In this document: piece after piece, positions 46,423 to 55,499 of the stretch | Numbering within the stretch: the first letter of the stretch is position 1 | Layout of the letters: the number at the start of each line of letters is the position of its first letter | Source of the DNA: Chinchilla lanigera | Lineage: Eukaryota > Chordata > Mammalia > Rodentia > Chinchillidae | NCBI RefSeq assembly: GCF_000276665.1 | Contig: NW_004955433.1 | Span: 17,097,416 to 17,161,415, forward strand | DNA: 64,000 nucleotides | Direction of reading: 5' to 3' | The notes under the pieces: generated by a model | What the model was told of the DNA's origin: nothing | Database searches by the model: none | The model's input: the letters and a program-made list of their open reading frames with translations, nothing else | Translations under genes and position numbers: made by a program

Positions 46423-46730
46423 GTATATCCATCACATCAAATATTTAGCAATACTTTATAATGAGAATACTAAGAATCCTCTTTATTAGCTATTTTGAGA
46501 TATACAACATATTATTATGAAACACAGTAATCATGCTGTACAATAGAACACCAGAACTTGCTCCATCTCTAGTTGAAAATATGTAACTTCTGAACAATCT
46601 TTCCTTTCCCCATTGCCACCCCTCACTTCCAGCTCCTGGTAGCCACCATTCTATTCTCTGCTTGTATGATTTGCACATTTTGGATTCCACATAAAACTTT
46701 AATAATCACAATAATATTTACATCTTGGGC
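46423..46730 (-). mobile_element. LINE-1 3' UTR fragment, right part
   Basis: 'tatatccatcacatcaaata', 'gtacaatagaacaccagaac', 'tggtagccaccattctattc' and 'ttttggattccacataaaac' are inverted LINE-1 3' sequence continuing from 41345 across the provirus. Confidence 0.8.
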
Positions 46731-46732
46731 TT

Positions 46733-46946
46733 TGTATTATTCAATTTTATTGTCACTGAATAAATACCTAACACTTGTATCTTAAGGGAGGAGATGTTTA
46801 TTTTGGTTCATTTTCCAGTCCATAGTTGGCTGACTGGTTAGGACAGCATGGCAGAGGAACATGGTTGAGGAATAGCTGCTCACCCCTGGCACTTAGGAAG
46901 CAGAAGCCAAGGGGGAGGATGGAGAGAGAAAGAGAGAGAGAGAGAC

Positions 46947-47000
<54 letters not shown>

Positions 47001-47188
47001 GGAGAGAGAGAGAGACTGAGGAAGAAGATAAACTCTTCCAACCTACAATCCCAGTGACATGTCTCCTCTGACCAGACCCTATCTCTTAACAATAAACCAG
47101 GTATACCACCCCTATAATACAATCAACTTTCAAAACTTCACTTATGAGTGCATGAGACCCTGGGAGACATCTAGATATAAACCAGAAC
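46733..47188 (-). repeat. 3' LTR of second antisense MaLR element
   Basis: Inverted MaLR LTR: 'tgtattattcaattttattg', 'gaggagatgtttattttggt', 'tccagtccatagttggctga', 'gaatagctgctcacccctgg' and 'gagacatctagatataaacc'. A (GA)n tract of about 95 bases has expanded inside it, at the place where the consensus has a short gaga run. Confidence 0.8.
46920..47020. repeat. (GA)n microsatellite in the LTR
   Basis: Nearly pure gaga with a few ca and gg interruptions. It gives false arginine/glutamate and leucine/serine-rich open frames. Confidence 0.95.
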
Positions 47189-48749
47189 TTTCCACATTTC
47201 CTTTCCAAGATGTATGCCCATCTCTATATACAAAATTCATTTAGTCCATCTCTAAGAATTGCCAAAGTTTTAACATTTTCAGCATTGCTGAAGAGTCCAA
47301 GTCCAAAGTCTTCTCCGACACTTAAATCAATTTCTTTTTTGTGAGCCCATGTAAAAATAAAACAGAAAGTTAAACACTAGTAACAAACAATGACACAATG
47401 AAAAATATCCATTTCAAAAGGGAAAATATGGAAATAGAAACCAGTGCCATCAAAGTAAGAACAAACCCCACAAAGTAAACATTAAATCTTGTCCATGTTC
47501 AACACTCATGGAAATCTTCGGCCAGTTGTGAGTGCCAAAGAGCTTGGTGGCCCCAATCTTAAAACATTGCCAGCAGTTGTAGCCCTCATGACTTCATTCT
47601 TGAGTTGACTTTGCTCACTCCTTGTAGTTTTCCTCAGATGTTCCACATTCTTCAAGTGTTTCCCAAATTCCTGGGGCAGCCACTGCACTTTCAACTTCAC
47701 TCTCACAGTTTCACGCACTGCTCTCGGCCTCCAAACGTACACTGCCTAGGCCTCCAAAGCCTTCTTCTGAAATTTGAGCAGAAGCCGTACTGACCCTGCA
47801 ACTCTTGAATCCTGCATGCATTTAAAACTAGTGTCATTTAGAGGATGCAAGGTCTGCCACCAGTTTAAGTAATAGCCATATCTCCTTGAATCACAGCTGC
47901 AGAGGCCTCTGAGTGCCTAGATTGCTGTACACTGAATAGAATCTCAGGGAGCTAATTCCTTAGGTGGCCATTTTTGAGCAGGGTGCCCCACGGCTCTCTT
48001 CTCAAAGGAAAGGCTTTTACTTTTACAAGGTGAAGGGTGGGGCCTTGCTTTTTCCTCAGGATGCTCTGAGAGCACTCTTCTTATTGTCCTGATATAAAGT
48101 AATTGGCATCTTTTTAATGCTAATACTTTCAGTGACCAGGCTCTTCTTCTCCAAATCACAGACCCCAACTTCATAGCAAGTTTCTTACTGGTAAAATTTG
48201 AAATTTTAAAAATCAAGTAACTGCACTATTTGCTATTGTTTTTTCAGTATAAACCTGGCTAAAAAAGAACCAAATATTATCCATATTATAGCCTGATTAT
48301 TAGGCTGCCTTGAAGTTTCTTTCTACCATGTTAATTAGTCCACAGTCCTTAATCCATCTTAGAACATAAGCAAGATGTAGCAAATTTTCTACCAGCCATA
48401 ACATATATGGCCTGGAGGCCAACTATGAATGTAGTCCTTTTTTTAAAATTTATTTATTATTATTATTTTTTTTAATTTTAAGGATAAAAGGAGGGAAACA
48501 TTAACAGACATACAACATTCTTAACTGAAACTTCCTGAGCCTGGTCTTTAATGTTTACAATTTTTTCACCATTCTCTTCATCTGAGTTCCAACCTGAATC
48601 TTCCATCAAGATAAGCTTACAGTATTTTGGGGCTGCTTCTTCTGCTGGCATCTCCTTTTCAAACTCCTTCCACAAAATATTTCCAAAGGCTTCCGATCCA
48701 TATTGTCAATAACAGCAATTACTCCACTTCTGGTACCAAAGTCTACATT
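47189..48749 (-). mobile_element. internal region of second MaLR element
   Basis: Homologous to 9751-11180 (see 'catttagtccatctctaaga', 'cttcactctcacagtttcac' and 'gcactgctctcggcctccaa'). Near its right end, 'ctccacttctggtacca' (48722-48738) is the inverse of a MaLR-type primer-binding site, marking the 5' end of the internal part. An AT-rich piece at about 48440-48520 is not matched in the other copy and may be a later insertion. Non-coding. Confidence 0.75.
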
Positions 48750-49161
48750 TGTCAATTTCTTCATCATCTAACTTGCCTTAGTTGCATTTCTCTCACACAG
48801 AGACAAAATTCCTAACACCCAAATTAGAGGGGGATAGGTAGAAGTCTGTAATCTGCTGCCTCCAAGGCAGAATGGCTTCACAGAAGAGAATAATTTCTGG
48901 TGGGCAGAAAGTATCAAAAGAACCAGGAAAACAGACAAAAGTTTTTTCTGTTCCTTATAGTGTATGCAGGCTACCTGCCCTAGGGTGGGTGTAGCACTCA
49001 CACTCTTAATCATAGCCAGAACTATGCCAAACCAATCAGATGACTGATTTACTAATGATACAGCCTTAATTCCAGGATCACTTATTATAGATTCACCAAT
49101 GTCTGAAAAGGCCCTATGACGACATGAGGCTTTGAGGGGCACCTAGACAAAAACCATAACA
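48750..49161 (-). repeat. extra MaLR LTR, different subtype
   Basis: Contains 'ttagttgcatttctctcaca', 'gacaaaattcctaacaccca', 'tctgttccttatagtgtatg' and 'gggtgtagcactcacactct', ending 'gacaaaaaccataaca'. Its middle resembles the solo LTR at 36617-37034 and not the LTRs at 46733 and 49162. It sits between the internal region and the LTR that should be the 5' LTR. The first 24 bases (48750-48773) may belong to the neighbouring LTR. Confidence 0.65.
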
Positions 49162-49478
49162 CAGAGACATAACACCTCATACTCACAATTTAAATATGTT
49201 TATTTTAGCTTACACTTCACCTATAGTCTACTGACTCCAAGGCAGAATGGCATGGCAGAGGCACATGGATGAGGAAAACCTGCTCACCTCATGAAGGCCA
49301 GGAAGCAGAGACACAGGAGAGGAGCCAGAGGGGGAGATAGACCCTTTGGAGCCACATCTCCTGTAAACCAACCCCACTTCCTAACAGCAAATCAGCTATA
49401 CAGACCTCATGATTCTCTTGCCTTCCAAAAGCACTGCCTGTTCTTACATGAAGCTTGGGAGACATCTAGACATAATAA
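49162..49478 (-). repeat. 5' LTR of second MaLR element, start displaced
   Basis: Matches the LTR at 46733-47188 by 'tgtttattttagcttacact', 'tggcatggcagaggcacatg', 'ctgctcacctcatgaaggcc' and 'gggagacatctagacata'. The first 40 or so bases of the LTR are missing at its left edge, where the extra LTR adjoins. Confidence 0.7.
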
Positions 49479-49484
49479 GGTGAA

Positions 49485-49590
49485 GAAAGGAAGGAAGGAA
49501 GGAAGGAAGGAAGGAAGGAAGGAAGGAAGGAAGGAAGGAAAGAAGGAAAAAAGAAAGAAAGAGAAAGCAAGCAAGCAAGCAAGCATAAAG
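49485..49590. repeat. (GGAA)n microsatellite with (GCAA)n tail
   Basis: More than a dozen ggaa units followed by agaaag and then gcaa units (about 49568-49584). Confidence 0.95.
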
Positions 49591-50820
49591 CTTTTAGGAT
49601 TGTTTGTGGCCAATATAAGAACCCCTCTATGTTAAATATTATCATTCATATTGTTTTAATAATTTATATTACTTTTTCTACTATTGTTTTTGATATAACA
49701 CCCACATTTGGACTTACACTGAGTCAAAGAGCTAGACACTCTGCTAACAGAGAAATAAACTGTGTAATTTTTATAAATTACTAGCTTGCCAATACTGGGC
49801 CAGGACAGTTGTGAAGTTCTAAAGAGATATTTAATTATATTAAACTGAACAAATATAACCATCAACTGAAAACATTTGTAGATTGCTCTAAATGGAAGGA
49901 TTGTATCAAAGGTGCTAATGTTCTTTAGTGTTTACTATTATACAGCATTTTAAGATACACACTATATTGTATTGTATTATATTGTCACAACAGACAAGAG
50001 TTCTGCAATGGGTGCATTTCTATCTATATATATTCCTCATATTTAAACATGTATGCATATATACAAAATATATATACACACAAAAATGCACATAAATTAC
50101 TACAAAAAGCATAGTCACCATAATCCACTCTTCCTGCCACCACCCTGATTCCAACCCACCGGAGATGTAGGATGGCAAAAAGAAAAGTATCTCTAATGAA
50201 AGAGAAAAATGAACACTTAACTGCATACTTCATACAGCTCGGTGCTCTTTAAAATATAAAGGATAAGTGAATAAAGTTTACTGTAAATCACTCATCTTAA
50301 AGATGATAACTTGTATAAATTATTTTTAATAGAGAAAGGTAGGAAGTGTAAACCAGGACACCTATTTTTCAAAGCAGCTTACTATCTCAAGGTAAAATTT
50401 AAGTGTTTGAGGCCTTCAGTGTTAATGAGTATTCCTCTTTTCTAATATTAAAAAAAAGATGAGCAGTTTTAGCAAGATTAAAGTTGACAGCAATTCTTTT
50501 ACATAATTAAATGTATAGTTCTATAAAATATATACAAAATAGTGTTCCTTGGGCCTGTGGAATGTACATTTTCTTTTTCAGGAAGGAGGTAAGAGAAATT
50601 GAGATTTGTTTGAAAGAGAAATACTTTCATTTCTAATATGTTTTAATTGTTAATCAGGGGTCAGTAATACATAATCTGAGTGATATTTAGCCCATTGACC
50701 GCCGGCACACTTGTCTACTAGATGTGGATGATCGCACCTACTTTACAAGGTTGTGAGCACCTAATAAGATAATGGTAGGAAAGGGAAAGTTTAGCAAGAA
50801 CAGAACCTGGATTGTCTTTG
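49591..50820. other. unique AT-rich sequence, no gene seen
   Basis: No supportable gene. Open frames near 50.0-50.2 kb have no recognised product. Confidence 0.4.
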
Positions 50821-50829
50821 TAATTCCCT

Positions 50830-51060
50830 AAAATGAATCTGTAGTTGGGTTCAACCTCTGAGCAAGAACAGGCATAGGTTCGTATCTCTGCTCTGACTCT
50901 GGCTCCATTTTCTCATCAGTTTCAGTAGACTCACATACTCTGTAACCCTTGTTTCCTATTTATGAAGCAGTAAGCCAATGTAGCAAAGAGCTGAGCACAG
51001 TGCCTGGCTGGCCACCAAGTTCCACTAAATACTATTTAGTATTAGTTGTGACATTATTGT
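50830..51060 (+). repeat. MIR SINE, diverged
   Basis: Sense MIR order: 'taggttcgtatctctgctct', 'ccattttctcatcagtttca', 'gtaacccttgtttcctattt' and 'gagctgagcacagtgcctgg'. Confidence 0.5.
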
Positions 51061-51109
51061 TGCTATTATTGAACAAAGCAAATGAAAAAGAAAGTTTTGA
51101 ATTTCTATC

Positions 51110-51240
51110 TTTTCTTCACTTTATTTATTTATTTATTTTTTCAATTTTAATTCCTTGGGTCACTGCGTCTCCTGCCAGGACAGGACCTGATGAGAGAGTT
51201 AGCGGGCCGGGTTCAGTCTTGGTCTATTAAACTACACAGG
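51110..51240. other. unidentified CpG-bearing insert-like segment
   Basis: A (ttta)n tract is followed by 'gtcactgcgtctcctgccag' and 'gagttagcgggccgggttca', a GC-rich patch that stands out from its AT-rich surroundings. It may be a fragment of a SINE or LTR in antisense, since it follows a T-rich tract, but I do not recognise the family. Confidence 0.3.
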
Positions 51241-51539
51241 GTGTCTCCAATTACTGACTCCAAAATTGTAAGATAAATGACCAAAAAAATATGTTTCTGG
51301 GCCTGACATTCAATATAAAATACCACTCATTGAAATAAGTATATGATAAAATATTTAATGTGGGTTATTTAGTTTGAATCTCTAGGATTGTATTTTAATT
51401 CCACAAACATGGTGGGAAGCACAAAGTTTAGCACCAGGAGGAACAGACAGCATCTACCCCACATTTATTTGATTCAGATAGCTGCATATTTTCCTATGGT
51501 TGAAAATCTAGCTCTGTGGGCTTCATCCAGCATAGAATA

Positions 51540-51760
51540 ATGGATATACCCATGAACTTTGAAGTCATATAGAGCTAGGCTCCAGTCTCTCCTTCCCAGT
51601 CTACTGGCTGTGTGATCTTGAATTCATTATTTAACCTTATTACCTTCATCTGTAAGCCTAGGATAATGGCTTCAATATCACAAGCTATTGCAAGGATTAA
51701 ATTTACCTGTGAGTGTCAAGTCCTTTTCAGATAATAAGTTTCAATAAATGGTGCTTTTAT
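51540..51760 (+). repeat. MIR SINE
   Basis: Sense MIR: 'agagctaggctccagtctct', 'ctggctgtgtgatcttgaat', 'accttcatctgtaagcctag', 'ttgcaaggattaaatttacc' and 'tttcaataaatgg'. Nearly full length. Confidence 0.8.
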
Positions 51761-52568
51761 CCCTTCTAAACCTTTGCTATGCTAAGATCAAACATGTTTT
51801 GGTGAGTAATTAAACTTTACTTTGAATTTGCCATTACTGACATTCTCAAAGTCACTGGAAAAAAAAAGAAAAAAATATATAGTAAAAGTATGTATTGTGT
51901 CAGTGTTATTATTATTATTTTGTGTATTATCCAAAAGTAGGGGTCACCTTTTGACTTATGTGATAAATAATTTGAATGAAGTTAATGGAATCCTGATATT
52001 GATCACACATTGTTTCATTTTATCATTTCTGACAAATGTGATTATTTAGATAGGCCTGGTAATTTATCTTTAAAAAATTCAACAAACATTCCCTTAAGAC
52101 AAATCCATTCCACTTATACCATCTCATTGGAAGAACTAATCTTTTTCTGTCATTTTTCTTAATTGAAAATCAAAATGCAACCCATCATAGCTACCAGGAA
52201 AAGATGGTTTTATAAATGAAGGGTTTTTAATTCCCTTATGTCCTGAAGGTGATTTCATAATGACTTCATTTTTCTGGAAATCTTTATTTACTTGCCTGCC
52301 GTGTTTAATTTTCTAATCAAAATGATCAACACAGATCATATTAGCATGTATGCAGGACCCATGGCTGTTGATATGGCATAAAAGCTTTAGTTGATTTATT
52401 TATGTGAAAGCATCGTGCCATTAAACAGACATATTTCACACATGAGGGTCATTTGCTTGGCAGAACTCTTTATGATAGAGGTTTAGTATAAATGCAATGA
52501 ATATTACATTATAAAGGAGATATTATGTTGCATTTCTAGTAATTTTCAGAGCTCTTAATATAGATTTT
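51761..52568. other. unique sequence, possible conserved block
   Basis: No repeat or gene is recognised. The block 52270-52530 has no repeat signature and is dense in TAAT/ATTA and similar short motifs, the look of developmental noncoding elements, though base composition alone does not prove this. Confidence 0.35.
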
Positions 52569-52569
52569 C

Positions 52570-52890
52570 TGTCTTAATCCATTTGGGCTGCTATTACAAA
52601 GTATACTAAAAAGCTGGATATTTTATGCACAGCAGAAATTTATTTTTCATAGTCCTTAAGGCCAGAAATTCCAGGACCAAGGCACTGGCAAATTCGGGGC
52701 CCCTTTCCTGGTTGAAAAGTGCTATCTTCTTGCTTTACCTACTTGTGGGGCAATGGGCAAAATATAGACAGCTGTCTAGGACCACTTTTATAAAGGTGCT
52801 AATAGCATTCTGTGGGCTTCGCCATAATGATTTAATCATTTTCCAAGCCCTAGCCTTCTAATGCCATCACATTAGTGACTAGGTTTTGAA
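52570..52890 (-). repeat. MaLR-like LTR remnant, antisense
   Basis: 'tgtcttaatccatttgggct', 'gctattacaaagtatactaa', 'cagcagaaatttatttttca', 'ttttataaaggtgctaatag' and 'tctaatgccatcacattagt' follow the inverse of MLT1/MST-type LTRs. Solo, diverged. Confidence 0.7.
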
Positions 52891-52894
52891 CATT

Positions 52895-53715
52895 TGGAGA
52901 AAAAAGAAACACAGTCTTTCAAATCATAGCATTTATTGTATTTTATCCTCCTCCAAAATATTCTACAAAAAAGATCAGGCAATTATTATTTTTTCTTAAC
53001 CTGTGGGAGAAAGTTGTAACTGATAATTAGACACAAAATTAATGAAGATTACAGTACACTCTATTGTTTGAGCTTTTGATGCATCATGTTCAGGAGCATT
53101 TATGCCTAAATAGCTAATATAAATAATTCCTTCTAAATTTATTTGCTATTCCCATATATATATATTCAGATGCAACAGTGGACCCTACGCAGGGTGAATT
53201 AAACATAAAGGAGAAAATATGATCATATCTCATGGCTAGATGTCCTATCATAAGTCCATGGTGCTTCTCCTTACAGATTTGGTGTTGTTATTAAAGGTTT
53301 GTCTTTCCATTTTCCTGCCTTGTCATGCTCTATCAGTGAGTGTGTTCCTCAAGCCTGTCACACTACTGGTCAAAACGTATCTCTTGGGGATGTAAGCAAA
53401 AGCTTGCTTCATTGGAAAGAAACAGCTGATTTTGAAAGCAAATTACCCAGGGAAATTACTATAAACAGCATCAATACAATCCAGTTAACACTTAAATCTT
53501 AAACAGTCATTATTGGGATGATGTAATTAAATGAAGTTCCATCTGCAGGCAGATTTAAAAATGACATAATCTGATTCCTAAAATTAATAAAAATCTAACA
53601 ATCCAAAGGGATTTTTTTCACTTTTTTTTTTTAAAACTTACATCATAAAACAGATGCAACAGATGATTAGGCCATTGTAATTTTTTTTTTTACATCTGCG
53701 TTGGTGACGTTCTAC
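52895..53715. other. unique sequence, possible conserved block
   Basis: No gene. The block 53270-53560 is repeat-free and of balanced composition and is another candidate for conserved noncoding DNA. Confidence 0.35.
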
Positions 53716-53716
53716 C

Positions 53717-54121
53717 TGTTATGGTTTGTGTCTGTGTGTCCCCCCAAAGCCTCATGTGGTCATGGGGCAGGCTTTTAGAGTTTGNNNNNNNNNNNNNNNN
53801 NNNNNNNNNNNNNNNNNNNNNNNNNNNNNNNNNNNNNNNNNNNNNNNNNNNNNNNNNNNNNNNNNNNNNNNNNNNNNNNNNNNNGTTTGCATATGTAAGG
53901 GAGGAGAAGAGGCTGCTTGAGGCCATTCCTGGCTTTTGTGCTTGTTGCTTTGCTGTGTTCTGCCGCCATGAGCTGTAGCCCTCTGCCATGTGCCACTCTG
54001 CCTTGTAACTTGCCAAGTATGGACTGAAACCTCCACAAACTGTAAGTGAAATAAACCTTTCCTTCCTTAATTTTGGGCATCAGTTATTCTGTCCCAGCAA
54101 TGAGAGAAAAGTAACCAAGAC
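53717..54121 (+). repeat. MaLR LTR, sense, interrupted by a gap
   Basis: Starts 'tgttatggtttgtgtctgtg' with 'ccccccaaagcctcatgtgg'. After the gap come 'gctgtgttctgccgccatga', 'tatggactgaaacctccaca', 'gtgaaataaacctttccttc' and the end 'aaaagtaaccaagaca'. This is the normal order of a MaLR LTR, including its polyadenylation signal. Solo. Confidence 0.85.
53785..53884. other. assembly gap (100 N)
   Basis: Exactly 100 N inside the LTR. The usual middle of such an LTR is missing, so the true gap is probably of the order of a hundred or more bases. Confidence 0.95.
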
Positions 54122-54194
54122 ACTACCTAATCATTGTGGGTAGTATGAATTCTTTTTCATCTCTAATTGTGTTATTTGCCATGGAACCAAACCT

Positions 54195-54370
54195 TATCCT
54201 TCCCTTCCTTCCCTTCCTCTCTTTCTTTCTTCTTTCTCTTCCTTCCTTCCTTCCTTCCTTCCTTCCTTCCTTCCTTCCTTCCTTCCTTCTTTTGTTCTTT
54301 CTTTCCTCCCTCCCTTTTTCTATTGCTCCCTTCCCATTCTTCTTTTTTTCCCTCCTTTTCCCCTTCCCAA
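54195..54370. repeat. (TTCC)n microsatellite and pyrimidine tract
   Basis: A perfect run of ttcc units at about 54239-54288, flanked by looser ctttc and ttttc runs. It is responsible for the serine/phenylalanine/proline and lysine/glutamate-rich open frames here. Confidence 0.95.
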
Positions 54371-54374
54371 CTTC

Positions 54375-54995
54375 TCACCTAGAACAGATAGGAGGAGGTT
54401 GTTTTGTTTCACCTATACCTCAAGGGGAAAAGACTTCTGTATTATATTCTTATATAATATCTCAGTATCTTGACTAGTAATTTCCTAGAAGGGTGCATTT
54501 TAGGGGACACCCCAAAATAAGATAAATGCTGGCATCTCTATGTTGCTTACTGGCATACTTCTTTAATCAGTTATTTCCATTTACTTGCATACATCTCCCA
54601 CTTGCTACTGAATGTCCCTGACACTTCAAACAATACATGTGATTAAATTCACAAATGTCAAAAATTACAGTTTATCCAACATTATATTCTTTCTTTTCTA
54701 AGAAAATATTGTATATCATATTTCACCCAAATAGCTATGACATCAGTGAGAACACTAGAAACTGACTTAGGCTAAAGCAGACAATGTGTCATCTTTAGGT
54801 CCTGTTAAAATTTTCAAATCTTTGCACTACTTGTGATTTTCTTTTCCCCCCAGCAACACCCTGAGAAGTAAGCTAGAGAAGATATTAGCAATTTATAGTA
54901 TCAATAGAAGTTCTGAAGCTGGAGATGTTTTTTCTTCAGGAGTATAAATGTAATTGCAAAAGGTTCTGATTTTCAATGCGTCTTTACAACACTAA
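54375..54995. other. unique sequence, no gene seen
   Basis: No repeat family or gene that I recognise. Confidence 0.4.
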
Positions 54996-54999
54996 GTGT

Positions 55000-55495
55000 C
55001 ACTGGACAAAATGTGAGTAAAGAATCTCAGAAGAGAATCTAATGATTGTGTTGAGACATGTTCAGATCCTACATTCTATCAACTTCCAGGAATGTTGTCA
55101 TCTGATAGCCAAATTTTCTCTGGGAATTTACCCCTGGTAAAAAGATCACCATCTTGGCTCATCCTGTCCATTACTTTAGGACACTCCCTGTCCACTGATT
55201 GGCTAATACATGGCTCAAAATATCTTTTTCCTTTGCCTTAAGACCTGACAACTGGGGCTGGGGATTTAGCTCAGTGGCAAAAGCGCCTGCCTGGCAAGCG
55301 CAAGGTCGTGAGTTTGGTTCCCGGTACCGGAGAAAAACCAAAAAAAAAAAAAAAAAGACCTGACAACTGAAGGTTAAGCTCCACTGCAAAGATCCCCATA
55401 AATCACCTGACACCTTTACTGTGGATGCTTTTGAAATTAAATTGCTCCAGCCCTCTGTATGCACATTTCACTTTTCAATAAACATTGTGGCTAGA
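55000..55495 (+). repeat. possible LTR remnant split by a SINE
   Basis: 'actgattggctaatacatgg' (CCAAT-like when inverted), 'ccccataaatcacctgacac' (TATA-like) and 'tcaataaacattgtggct' (polyadenylation-like) occur in the order of a retroviral LTR on the plus strand. An ID SINE interrupts it at 55254. I cannot name the family and saw no TG...CA ends. Confidence 0.35.
55254..55355 (+). mobile_element. ID-like SINE, best preserved, 13-base TSD
   Basis: Body 'ggggctggggatttagctca', 'aagcgcctgcctggcaagcg', 'gtcgtgagtttggttcccgg' and 'taccggagaaaaacc', then 18 A. Perfect direct repeats agacctgacaact lie at 55241-55253 and 55356-55368. It keeps most CpG sites, so it is probably the youngest SINE in the window and the best guide to the family consensus. 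Confidence 0.95.
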
Positions 55496-55499
55496 AAAC

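Noticed and set aside
46826..47071. arginine/glutamate-rich open frame
   Set aside because: Reads through a (GA)n microsatellite in an LTR.
46904..49590. CRISPR-like or satellite array
   Set aside because: The repeats are simple microsatellites without spacers, in a mammalian context.
49291..49635. 114-codon frame with KEGR repeats
   Set aside because: LTR sequence followed by a (GGAA)n microsatellite.
53690..54080. frames of about 65-110 codons across 53.8 kb
   Set aside because: All cross the second 100-N gap inside an LTR.
54136..54477. 113-codon frame rich in serine, phenylalanine and proline
   Set aside because: Reads through a (TTCC)n microsatellite.
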